Shown in pieces: positions 8,113-14,733 of a DNA stretch of 23,132 bases. This DNA comes from Gammaproteobacteria bacterium. Its GTDB lineage: Bacteria > Pseudomonadota > Gammaproteobacteria > Steroidobacterales > Rariloculaceae. Each line of letters starts with the position of its first letter. Position 1 is the first letter of the stretch. The DNA lies in NCBI GenBank assembly GCA_004357505.1, contig SMWC01000074.1, positions 1-23,132 on the forward strand, written 5' to 3'. The notes beneath the pieces were generated by a model. That model searched no databases. It had not been told where the DNA came from and worked only from the letters and a program-made list of their open reading frames with translations. A program made the position numbers and the translations under genes.

Positions 8113-8585
8113 TAAGATCGGCGTAGAACTAGGGTCGCGCTGACGAATCCCGCCTGGCGCGAGCCGCTAAAGTTCGCCGACTCGACCACAACACCATAGC
8201 TCCGCTGCAAAGCCACCAACCAGTTTACGAGTGAGTCGAAAGAAGCGGCTTGGAAGGTCACGCGAATCCCGTCTGTGCCGTCAGGCTGGGTACGTGACAG
8301 CGAGCCCGTCAATCCATGCGCGCGATGCGTCTGATCCACGAGGAGAACCAGCGATTGCGTTGCGGCAGCGTTGACGCTGGCAGGCATCGGGCCACCTAGT
8401 GCTTCTAGCCGTTGCAGCGTTGCGAGCAACTGCTGCTTCTCGGCGACGGCGCCATCTAGCTCGGTAGCGCCGCCGCGCAGCGGTGTCCAGATAAATCCCC
8501 AAGCGATGATCAAGGCGACCAATATTGCTCCAGCCGAAAGAACGATCTGGTCGCGGTGCTCCAGGTTGTCAAACCATGCCCTCAC
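8112..8585 (-). CDS. gspM: Type II secretion system protein M
   Basis: A 157-residue bitopic inner-membrane protein. A short cytoplasmic N-terminus precedes a membrane segment at about residues 14-33, a helical region near 41-62, and a small periplasmic ferredoxin-like domain, which is the usual GspM layout. GspM binds GspL in the inner-membrane platform that couples the cytoplasmic ATPase GspE to pseudopilus assembly. The start is GTG, with GGAAG 7 bases upstream, and it overlaps the gspL stop by 4 bases (GTGA). Sequence conservation in this family is low; topology and position between gspL and gspN carry much of the assignment. Confidence 0.88.
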   Translation of the reverse strand: MRAWFDNLEHRDQIVLSAGAILVALIIAWGFIWTPLRGGATELDGAVAEKQQLLATLQRLEALGGPMPASVNAAATQSLVLLVDQTHRAHGLTGSLSRTQPDGTDGIRVTFQAASFDSLVNWLVALQRSYGVVVESANFSGSRQAGFVSATLVLRRS

Positions 8586-9820
8586 GGTACAGCTTCCAAT
8601 ATCTGCAAACGGCCTTCGACGCCATCAGGGCCCGGGTTCGCCGATTGAATATTGACCTGAAATCGACCGCTGCGTGCCATCTCACGCGCGAATCCATCGA
8701 GCGCCGGAACATCCGGCACAACCACCCGCAGATCCGTTACGCCATTGCGAAAACTCAGCGCTTCGACGCGGCTGGCAGGATCTCGAGCCTCGGCCATTGC
8801 GACCAATGTCGCAAGAAAGACCGGGTCGGCTGCCGTAGCGGACGAATCACCGGCCGCTGCTAGACGGCGTTGGAGTTCGGTACGGCAGGTCGCGATTTGC
8901 GCCGATTGAAAGATGTTTTGGCATCTCGTCTCCAGCTGCGATGTCAGTGCCTGATCTTGCTGACGGAGTACAGAAAATCGAACTGCCTCTGTCAGCGTGG
9001 CAAGGACGCCGAAACTCAGTAGCAGTGCTGCTGCCATGCGCCACGGCCGCAGCAACGCACGGCGGTTTGATAAGGGCGCGTAGGCTCCCTGCAGCAGATT
9101 GCTCCCCGGCTGATTGATCAGCGTCGCGCCGAATCTTGGTAGCGGGCCTTCCGGTAATATCTGCAGATCGACACTCGAGTACCGATCGCGTAACGCATCT
9201 ATCTCGCTCTCGCAGCGCGCGTAACCGACTTCATCCGCGTAGATTACGATGTGGCGGCTAGCCGCATCGTCTACAGCATCTGAAGATAGAATCTCCAGCA
9301 CCTCGGTCAGACTGAATCCATCGAGAACAAACGGCGGCCGATCGGGCAATCGTCCATAGACTCGATTGCTTTCCACAACGAAGGTCAGGTTTCCCGGTGT
9401 ATCCGGCACACCCTCCGTATCTGCGTAGATCAGATCCGGTCTGAAACCTGCCTGTTCACACTGGGCAAGCCAGCTCTCCAATCGAGCCCGCGTGACGATA
9501 GCAACCGACATGGAACCGTCGCTGTCGCGCGCGCCAGGGAAAAACAACAACCCCTCTACATCCTCGGCGACGATATCCTCAAGCGAGTAGGGCAGCATTT
9601 TCAGCAAACGCGCCCGCCCTTTGATCGGTAGGCTCGCCCGCGTCGTAATGACGCTCACGCCGCCGACCAACAGAATTACCCGCCGGCCCTCCATTGCGGA
9701 GACGGCAGCCTCCAGCGGTCCGGTCTTCGCCTGGACTAGCCGATGACCGTCGCCGTCCAGAGCAATCCACATTGCCTCGGAAGTCTCTTCCGCTAAACGC
9801 ACGACAAGGTATTCAGACAC
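8582..9820 (-). CDS. gspL: Type II secretion system protein L
   Basis: A 412-residue GspL. The N-terminal cytoplasmic part (about 1-240) corresponds to the actin-like domain that binds the ATPase GspE. It ends in the family-typical NLLQGAY at 241-247. A single membrane segment follows at about 260-279, then a periplasmic domain to the C-terminus that would pair with GspM. The start is GTG, 2 bases after the gspK stop, with a GGGAG sequence about 10 bases upstream. Length and domain order are normal. The partner ATPase gene gspE is not in the window. Confidence 0.93.
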   Translation of the reverse strand: MSEYLVVRLAEETSEAMWIALDGDGHRLVQAKTGPLEAAVSAMEGRRVILLVGGVSVITTRASLPIKGRARLLKMLPYSLEDIVAEDVEGLLFFPGARDSDGSMSVAIVTRARLESWLAQCEQAGFRPDLIYADTEGVPDTPGNLTFVVESNRVYGRLPDRPPFVLDGFSLTEVLEILSSDAVDDAASRHIVIYADEVGYARCESEIDALRDRYSSVDLQILPEGPLPRFGATLINQPGSNLLQGAYAPLSNRRALLRPWRMAAALLLSFGVLATLTEAVRFSVLRQQDQALTSQLETRCQNIFQSAQIATCRTELQRRLAAAGDSSATAADPVFLATLVAMAEARDPASRVEALSFRNGVTDLRVVVPDVPALDGFAREMARSGRFQVNIQSANPGPDGVEGRLQILEAVP

Positions 9821-9822
9821 GC

Positions 9823-10752
9823 CTACAGAACTCCCAGGCTCCTGAAGATCGCGCGAACAATCCCACTGTTATCGCGCTGCAACACAGAGTACATGGTGAA
9901 CTGGTTAGTGCCAATAGCGACCGTGGCTGTCAACAAGAAGTACTGACTCACGCCATCGATTCTGCGTAATACATCGGGCTCAACGTCACCTGCGAAACTG
10001 GTGCTGATGTCGGGAAAATCCGCGCCACCACGTTCTTCGATCAACGCTGCGCCTCTAGCCATATCGATGTCATCGGATAACGATGCCAGCAGCACAGCCG
10101 GCGCGGTGTTGACATTGAGACTCGTGCCAGAGGGAAGGGCGGTGACATAAGGCGCTAAGACCCGGTAAGACTCCAGATCGAATCCAGACATGGCCAACAG
10201 CTCGCTAGAGCTCGTGATAGCGGTGTTCGATGTCCGGTAGGGCGGATCGAAACTGAAGTAGGCGGCATCCTCAGCACCGAACGGAAAGCCGGTATCGCCG
10301 TCGGGATCGAGCCAGTCAACGACAACGCCCGCAAAAGTAGGGTCGAGTTCCAGAGACTCCAGCAGGCGCTCGAACTGGCGACGCGCAATCTGATCTTCCT
10401 CTCCTTGCGGGGTAACAAGATTATTCAGATTGAAGCGGCCCTGAAGATCCTCCACGCGTCCGCTGATCGCTCCACCGTCGACCGGCATGGGTGGTAGCTC
10501 GATCGCCCACGATTCCCCAAGGTGATCGCTGTCGATCGAATCGACCTGGTCCTGGCGCAGTATCTCGCCAGCCCAGGCCTCCGCTCCTTGCAGATACAAC
10601 AGCCCCTGATCGGCTGCCAACGCCGACGCAGTACGCCTCTGGTCCAGGCTGGCGTTCCACATCAGATCGACCGCGATCACGGTCCCGAGCGCCACCACCA
10701 GCATGGCAATCATCACTGCGACGCCACGCTGCCTGGCTGCAACCGCGATCAT
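9823..10752 (-). CDS. gspK: Type II secretion system minor pseudopilin K
   Basis: A 309-residue GspK, the large minor pseudopilin that caps the pseudopilus tip with GspI and GspJ. The prepilin leader ends RQRG (Gly10), followed by a hydrophobic helix to about residue 29. As is usual for GspK, the glutamate at mature position 5 is absent (Ile15 here). The conserved segment GRVEDLQGRFNLNNLV is at 98-113, and DWLDPDGD further on is typical of the family. The ATG overlaps the gspJ stop by 4 bases (ATGA), with GGAG 8 bases upstream. The leader would be cleaved by the prepilin peptidase, whose gene is not in the window. Confidence 0.95.
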   Translation of the reverse strand: MIAVAARQRGVAVMIAMLVVALGTVIAVDLMWNASLDQRRTASALAADQGLLYLQGAEAWAGEILRQDQVDSIDSDHLGESWAIELPPMPVDGGAISGRVEDLQGRFNLNNLVTPQGEEDQIARRQFERLLESLELDPTFAGVVVDWLDPDGDTGFPFGAEDAAYFSFDPPYRTSNTAITSSSELLAMSGFDLESYRVLAPYVTALPSGTSLNVNTAPAVLLASLSDDIDMARGAALIEERGGADFPDISTSFAGDVEPDVLRRIDGVSQYFLLTATVAIGTNQFTMYSVLQRDNSGIVRAIFRSLGVL

Positions 10753-11357
10753 CCGCCTGTCTCCACGCGGCGCCAGACCCGGCCGAAGTCTTCCAGATTA
10801 ACGCCGAACTCAATCACCCTAGGCCGGGCGACCAGTCCAGCGGGTCCGGTCATCGACAGCGGCGGCCACAGCACCTGCCACTCACCGCTGGCGTCCAGCA
10901 AACGGATTTCGATCTCCTCGACACCGGTCAACAGCTCGGTGCGAATTGGCGGCGTCGCCAATGTCCGATCCATCACGCTCCAGTGAAAGCGCACCAAGAT
11001 GTCGTCCTCGCGATCGTACGCAACCCTGAGTACCGAACCGCGCGGCAACGCGACCGGATTCGCCCAGCCACCGCGGCTCAACTCGAGCTGAAACTGTGCG
11101 TTCGGATCGACGAGCACACTTGGCTGCCAGTCCTCACCGCGTTCTTCGCGCGTCGGACGCGGGTGAACCTGCGCCAAGTCTTGAGAGATGATGCGCATGG
11201 CGAACTGAATCTCGCGCCATCTCTCGGCGCGTTGCTGCGCGATCGTCTGTTGTCTGATCACCTCTGACAAGCCACCCAAGGCCATGACGCCGATGACCGC
11301 GACGATAGTCATCGCGACAAGTAGCTCAAGTAAGGTAAACCCTCTGGCAAGTCTCAT
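10749..11357 (-). CDS. gspJ: Type II secretion system minor pseudopilin J
   Basis: A 202-residue minor pseudopilin. A longer in-frame ATG exists at 11402, but 11357 is preferred. It gives a compact prepilin leader MRLARG followed by FTLLELLVAM, with the conserved Glu at mature position 5. It overlaps the gspI stop as ATGA, and AGGAG lies 7 bases upstream (11365-11369). The mature protein starts at Phe7 and has the usual N-terminal helix, then a beta-rich head. GspJ forms the pseudopilus tip complex with GspI and GspK. Confidence 0.93.
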   Translation of the reverse strand: MRLARGFTLLELLVAMTIVAVIGVMALGGLSEVIRQQTIAQQRAERWREIQFAMRIISQDLAQVHPRPTREERGEDWQPSVLVDPNAQFQLELSRGGWANPVALPRGSVLRVAYDREDDILVRFHWSVMDRTLATPPIRTELLTGVEEIEIRLLDASGEWQVLWPPLSMTGPAGLVARPRVIEFGVNLEDFGRVWRRVETGG

Positions 11358-11809
11358 CCGCCAGCTCCTGCTCTGCCGGCGCCCATGCCAACCGAGAGCC
11401 AATTGAGGGGAACAAAGCCTCGCGGTGGCGGCGGTTCGATAAAACCCGACATCGTGTGAATCTGGAGTTCAGGGCTGTCGGAACGAAACACTGCCACGTC
11501 AACGCGACGCAAGTTCTCGACGGGTGTTTCCGAAACCTCCGCACGCCAGATCCACTCCCGCTGAGCGAACGTCACCTCACCCTCGGTCACACCGAGTGGG
11601 GGCCACTGTGGTGCGACGCTGAAGTCCGTCAGAGTGTTCGACGCGATCCAGCTCGCGAGGCTTTTTTGCTCGATAAATGCCGTACTCACTACATAGCGGT
11701 TCAGTTGGGTGTGCACCGCCATCATGCCCAGCGAGACGATTACCAGGGCGATCATCGCTTCCAGCAGCGTAAAGCCCGCGAGCTTGGTGTTAGCCCGTCT
11801 ATTGCACAT
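11354..11809 (-). CDS. gspI: Type II secretion system minor pseudopilin I
   Basis: A 151-residue minor pseudopilin. The start at 11809 is chosen over the upstream in-frame ATG at 11875 because a strong GGAGG (11819-11823) lies 9 bases before it and it yields a normal 12-residue leader ending KLAG, followed by FTLLEAMIALV with Glu at mature position 5. It overlaps gspH by 11 bases. GspI initiates the tip complex with GspJ and GspK. The C-terminus is longer than usual: after the point where the family normally ends there is a proline-rich FIEPPPPRG and a Gly/Ala-rich ending. The last codons also carry the gspJ Shine-Dalgarno sequence, which partly explains the Gly/Ala composition. Confidence 0.92.
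   Translation of the reverse strand: MCNRRANTKLAGFTLLEAMIALVIVSLGMMAVHTQLNRYVVSTAFIEQKSLASWIASNTLTDFSVAPQWPPLGVTEGEVTFAQREWIWRAEVSETPVENLRRVDVAVFRSDSPELQIHTMSGFIEPPPPRGFVPLNWLSVGMGAGRAGAGG
11365..11369 (-). promoter_or_regulatory. Ribosome binding site fixing the gspJ start
   Basis: AGGAG on the minus strand, 7 bases before the ATG at 11357 and inside the last codons of gspI. It supports the short gspJ start over the upstream ATG at 11402. Confidence 0.75.
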
Positions 11810-12374
11810 CGAAGCCGACCTCCGAAACTTCCAGGGTGCCATCGAGTGCGGCGCTGAGCAGTATCCGGCCACCATCCAACTCGCGATAGAATGCGACCTC
11901 GAACGGTGTCATTTCACCACTGGCTAGCAGGACGACCTGGGGCTGGGGCGCTTCCAGAGCTTCCGGGTCAAATTCACGATCCAAGGTGATATCGCGATCC
12001 TCAAGCCTCAGGCCGAGACTTAACGGCTCCTGTAACAGGCGCTCGCGCAGGAACCGGTCGTCGATCGGCTCGAACCACAGCAGACGCTGTGGATCATAGA
12101 TATAGAATCGGTAGCCTGTTTCACTGAACAGCAAGCCGTAACTGCGATTCTGCATGACTGCCTCCTCGCGAATTAGCTCGAGCAGCGTACGTAACCGGAA
12201 AACCTCTCTGTCGATCTCACGATCACTGCCGAGGGTGCCGACAGACAGGATTGTGGCACCGGCAAACACGCCGATGATCACGACCACCACGAGAAGCTCT
12301 ATGAACGAGAACCCGCCGCGATAGCGACGGAGCGGCGAACGTTTAGTCCAGATTCCAGTTGCCGATATCGGCAT
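11799..12374 (-). CDS. gspH: Type II secretion system minor pseudopilin H
   Basis: A 191-residue minor pseudopilin from the ATG at 12374. The leader is about 21 residues and ends RYRGG, followed by FSFIELLVVVVIIG with Glu at mature position 5. The mature domain is beta-rich, as in GspH. An in-frame ATG at 12488 would add 38 residues lying wholly inside gspG and is unlikely. Even the chosen start overlaps gspG by 32 bases. No later ATG, GTG or TTG before the hydrophobic helix is evident, so this overlap seems real. GspH connects the GspG shaft to the I-J-K tip. Confidence 0.9.
   Translation of the reverse strand: MPISATGIWTKRSPLRRYRGGFSFIELLVVVVIIGVFAGATILSVGTLGSDREIDREVFRLRTLLELIREEAVMQNRSYGLLFSETGYRFYIYDPQRLLWFEPIDDRFLRERLLQEPLSLGLRLEDRDITLDREFDPEALEAPQPQVVLLASGEMTPFEVAFYRELDGGRILLSAALDGTLEVSEVGFDVQ
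11819..11823 (-). promoter_or_regulatory. Ribosome binding site fixing the gspI start
   Basis: GGAGG on the minus strand, 9 bases before the ATG at 11809 and within the end of gspH. It favours the 151-residue GspI over a longer reading from 11875. Confidence 0.75.
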
Positions 12375-12783
12375 CGATATCTTCGCCGCCTTCCTGCCCG
12401 TCGGCACCGTAGGAGAAGAGATCGAACTCACGTTGCTGACCGGGGTAGAGGTACTGATACGTGTTACTCCAAGGATCCGAGGGTACACTGTTCAGGTAGG
12501 GCTTCCAGTTCCGCGCGGTCGCTTCGCCGGGGTTGGTGACGAGGGCTTGCAGGCCCTGATCAGTAGTCGGATAGCGAAAGTTGTCGAGTCGATACAGATT
12601 CAGTGCAGTCTCGATGCTGCGAATATCTCCTTTGGCGCGAGTGACCTCAGCCTGACCGATTCTGCCGATCACGTTGGGCGCCACAATAGCGACGAGGAGA
12701 CCGATGATCACGACCACGACCATGATCTCGATGAGCGTAAATCCCCGCTGCAAGAGTCCCGCCGTTGATTTGGCTGGTGACAT
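12343..12783 (-). CDS. gspG: Type II secretion system major pseudopilin G
   Basis: A 146-residue major pseudopilin, the main subunit of the pseudopilus that pushes folded exoproteins through the outer-membrane secretin. The leader ends LLQRG (Gly14), followed by FTLIEIMVVVVIIGLLVAIV with Glu19 at mature position 5. Family-typical segments follow: YPTTDQGLQALV, DPWSNTYQYLYPG, and a C-terminal acidic region ending in IGNW, where calcium ligands lie in characterised GspG proteins. It is the first gene of the gspG-to-gspN operon; GAAGG precedes the ATG. Upstream is a 65-base divergent gap shared with the rhombosortase gene, so the operon promoter probably lies there or overlaps the rhombosortase 5' end. 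Confidence 0.97.
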   Translation of the reverse strand: MSPAKSTAGLLQRGFTLIEIMVVVVIIGLLVAIVAPNVIGRIGQAEVTRAKGDIRSIETALNLYRLDNFRYPTTDQGLQALVTNPGEATARNWKPYLNSVPSDPWSNTYQYLYPGQQREFDLFSYGADGQEGGEDIDADIGNWNLD

Positions 12784-12848
12784 GTGTCTACCTTCGCCTG
12801 GTTCATCTGCAGAAGGCTCGACGATAGCACAAACCTATTAGCGTAGCC
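12784..12848. promoter_or_regulatory. Divergent intergenic region between gspG and rhombosortase gene
   Basis: Sixty-five bases separate two divergent genes, so promoters in both directions are expected here or just inside the flanking genes. On the minus strand, TGTGC-TATCGT resembles an extended -10 element about 40 bases before gspG, but no good -35 is seen. No clear promoter is seen for the plus strand. The assignment rests mainly on position. Confidence 0.4.
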
Positions 12849-13463
12849 GTGAACCGAAAGCCACTTTGGCAAGCGTATCGTTTACCCCGCGAGGCGCTTA
12901 TCCGTTGGGTTCCAGTACTCGTCATCGTGCTCGCGAGCCTAGCTTTGGGGCTCGGCGAGGATGAGCTGCGGCAGTGGGGACGGTACGAGCGGGAGGCACT
13001 CGAATCGGGCGAATGGTGGCGCCTGATCACTGCTCATCTCGTTCATCTGGGGTGGGGCCACCTCTGGCTGAACCTGGCCGCACTTGTGATGCTGGCCGTG
13101 CTGTTCGATACGTTGATGACCGCGGCGGATTGGATTCTCGCCAGCATTCTGTGCGCATTGAGCATCGATATCGGCCTCTACGTGTTGCAGCCGGACGTCG
13201 CATGGTATGTCGGCCTCTCTGGCATGCTTCACGGCTTGATGATCGTCGGCGCCTTCGCGTTAATTCGAGCTGACGCGCGACTGGGCTACGTCCTGCTCCT
13301 AGGAGTGGGGGGCAAAATGATCTGGGAGCAGCTGGTCGGTCCGTTGCCGTTCTCGGAATCGACGTCGGGCGGCCCGGTGCTCGTCGATGCCCATCTATAC
13401 GGCACAATCGGTGGGCTGCTCACACAGCTCGTCCGCATGGTTCAGCGTCGCAGGCTAGCGTAG
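12849..13463 (+). CDS. rrtA: Rhombosortase (rhomboid-family GlyGly-CTERM serine protease)
   Basis: A 204-residue polytopic membrane protease of the rhombosortase branch of rhomboids (TIGR03902 type). GEWWRLITAHLVHLGWGHLWLNL at about 54-76 is the conserved first half. GLSGMLHG at 122-129 carries the probable nucleophile Ser124, and VDAHLYGTIGG at 179-189 carries His182 of the Ser-His dyad. The short length, without the extra domains of ordinary rhomboids, also fits. Rhombosortases process proteins with a C-terminal GlyGly-CTERM tail; in Vibrio cholerae such proteins depend on type II secretion for surface display. No protein in this window ends in a GlyGly-CTERM tail, so its substrates lie elsewhere. 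The start is GTG with a weak ribosome binding site. It is divergent from gspG, 65 bases away, and 42 bases upstream of fabG. Confidence 0.9.
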   Translation: MNRKPLWQAYRLPREALIRWVPVLVIVLASLALGLGEDELRQWGRYEREALESGEWWRLITAHLVHLGWGHLWLNLAALVMLAVLFDTLMTAADWILASILCALSIDIGLYVLQPDVAWYVGLSGMLHGLMIVGAFALIRADARLGYVLLLGVGGKMIWEQLVGPLPFSESTSGGPVLVDAHLYGTIGGLLTQLVRMVQRRRLA

Positions 13464-13475
13464 GTCCGTTATAAT
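13447..13475 (+). promoter_or_regulatory. Candidate fabG promoter
   Basis: A perfect TATAAT lies at 13470-13475, just after the rhombosortase stop and about 30 bases before the fabG ATG. The best -35 partner at 17-base spacing, GTCGCA (13447-13452), matches only three of six consensus bases. The -10 match and position make a housekeeping promoter plausible, which would separate fabG transcription from the rhombosortase gene. Confidence 0.45.
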
Positions 13476-13505
13476 CTCGCGCTCGCAGACGTCTGGAGAA
13501 GCCCA

Positions 13506-14276
13506 ATGGATCTGGCAGAGCTCAAACCCTGGCCGGGAATCGACGGGCGAGTCGCACTCGTCAGCGGCGCGTCCAGGGGAATCGGGCGAGCTATCGCCGA
13601 AGCCCTGAGTCTCCAAGGAGCGATCGTGATCGGTACAGCGACAACCCGGCGCGGGGCCGATGCGATCTCTGCCTCCCTACAAGAGCGTGGCGCAAAAGGA
13701 CGCGGTATGGTGCTGGACGTCAGCGACCCAGCTTCGGTCACATCGCTTTTCAGCGATCTAGGAGGTACCGAAGGGTCGCCCAGCATTCTCGTGAATAATG
13801 CAGGTATCACCCGTGACAATCTGCTGGTACGCATGAAAACCGAGGAGTGGGATCAGGTCTTGTCGACTAATCTGTCGTCGCTCTATCGCCTCTGCAAGGC
13901 GTCACTACGCGGCATGATGAAGGCCAGAATGGGAACGATAATCAATGTCACATCGGTGGTTGGCCTCACGGGAAACCCCGGGCAGACAAACTATGCCGCC
14001 GCAAAGGCGGGGATGATCGGCTTTACCAAGTCGCTTGCACTAGAAGTCGCATCGCGACATATCACCGTTAACTTGATCGCGCCGGGTTTTATCGACACCG
14101 ACATGACGAGAGATCTGGATACGTCACGGACTGATGCGCTTCGCCAACAGATTCCAGCGGGCAGACTCGGTACACCTGAGGATATTGCTGCGGCTGCTGT
14201 TTTTCTGGCGTCTGATGCCGGCGCCTATATCACTGGGGAAACCTTGAATATCAACGGCGGCCTGGCGATGATTTAA
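13506..14276 (+). CDS. fabG: 3-oxoacyl-[acyl-carrier-protein] reductase FabG
   Basis: A 256-residue short-chain dehydrogenase/reductase that reduces 3-oxoacyl-ACP with NADPH in each round of fatty-acid elongation. The cofactor-binding GASRGIG is at 21-27 and NNAG at 97-100. The catalytic tetrad is Asn122, Ser150, Tyr163 and Lys167. VNLIAPGFIDTDMT and the C-terminal ITGETLNINGG closely resemble E. coli FabG. It has about 11 extra N-terminal residues before the first beta-strand relative to E. coli; GGAG 7 bases before the ATG supports this start. It leads the fatty-acid block; fabD and fabH, commonly just upstream, are absent and the rhombosortase gene stands there instead. Confidence 0.97.
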   Translation: MDLAELKPWPGIDGRVALVSGASRGIGRAIAEALSLQGAIVIGTATTRRGADAISASLQERGAKGRGMVLDVSDPASVTSLFSDLGGTEGSPSILVNNAGITRDNLLVRMKTEEWDQVLSTNLSSLYRLCKASLRGMMKARMGTIINVTSVVGLTGNPGQTNYAAAKAGMIGFTKSLALEVASRHITVNLIAPGFIDTDMTRDLDTSRTDALRQQIPAGRLGTPEDIAAAAVFLASDAGAYITGETLNINGGLAMI

Positions 14277-14430
14277 AGCGCGAGATCGCAATGCAACCTA
14301 TTGTTTTTATACCAGTTAGTAGGCGATTAACCAGCGTTGTAGATTGCCCCAGTTGATTGCCATACAATACGCGCCACATCGGGCCGGCCCAAGGCGCGGC
14401 CTGTAAATTCAAGAATGAGGTACCACGCGC
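14277..14430 (+). promoter_or_regulatory. fabG-acpP intergenic region, possible acpP promoter
   Basis: This 154-base gap is the longest in the fab cluster. TACAAT (14363-14368) resembles a -10 box, but the nearest -35-like hexamer, TTGTAG (14337-14342), is 20 bases away, which is too far to be convincing. A short CAAT/ATTG stem followed by TTTTT near 14289-14308 could be a weak terminator after fabG. Acyl carrier protein is made in large excess over FabG in bacteria, so a separate promoter here would be reasonable. Confidence 0.3.
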
Positions 14431-14673
14431 ATGAGTAGTGTCGAAGACCAAGTCAGAGCAATCATCGCAGAGCAGCTCGGCGTCAAGACAGATGAAATCA
14501 AAAACGACGCTTCGTTCGTGGACGATCTAGGTGCTGACTCCCTGGATACGGTAGAACTGGTGATGGCTCTAGAAGAAGAATTCGAAACAGAGATTCCCGA
14601 TGATGATGCCGAGAAAATCACCACGGTCCAAAACGCCATTGACTACGTCACCGCTAGCAAAAAAGAAACCTAA
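14431..14673 (+). CDS. acpP: Acyl carrier protein
   Basis: An 80-residue acidic four-helix protein that carries acyl chains on a 4'-phosphopantetheine arm. The modification site is Ser37 in the GADSLDTVELVM motif (34-45). Length, charge and helix pattern match housekeeping AcpP, with the typical EEEFETEIPDDDAEKI segment in the second half. It lies between fabG and fabF as in most Gammaproteobacteria. GAGG lies about 10 bases upstream of the ATG. Confidence 0.98.
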   Translation: MSSVEDQVRAIIAEQLGVKTDEIKNDASFVDDLGADSLDTVELVMALEEEFETEIPDDDAEKITTVQNAIDYVTASKKET

Positions 14674-14733
14674 CCTGCAGCGGCGCGGCGGCCTATTACC
14701 TCTTTGTTCAAAAAATCGCGCTAGGGAAACCCT

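Noticed and set aside
10491..11267. Long plus-strand frame of 258 codons opposite gspK and gspJ
   Set aside because: It lies across two confident pseudopilin genes, has low-complexity Pro/Arg-rich translation and no motif; it is a shadow frame.
11354..11390. GspI Gly/Ala-rich ending as a GlyGly-CTERM tail processed by the rhombosortase
   Set aside because: A GlyGly-CTERM tail needs a hydrophobic helix and basic end after the glycines; the protein stops right after the glycines.
11357..11402. Longer gspJ start at 11402
   Set aside because: It would place 15 unneeded residues before the prepilin leader; the ATG at 11357 has AGGAG and an ATGA overlap with gspI.
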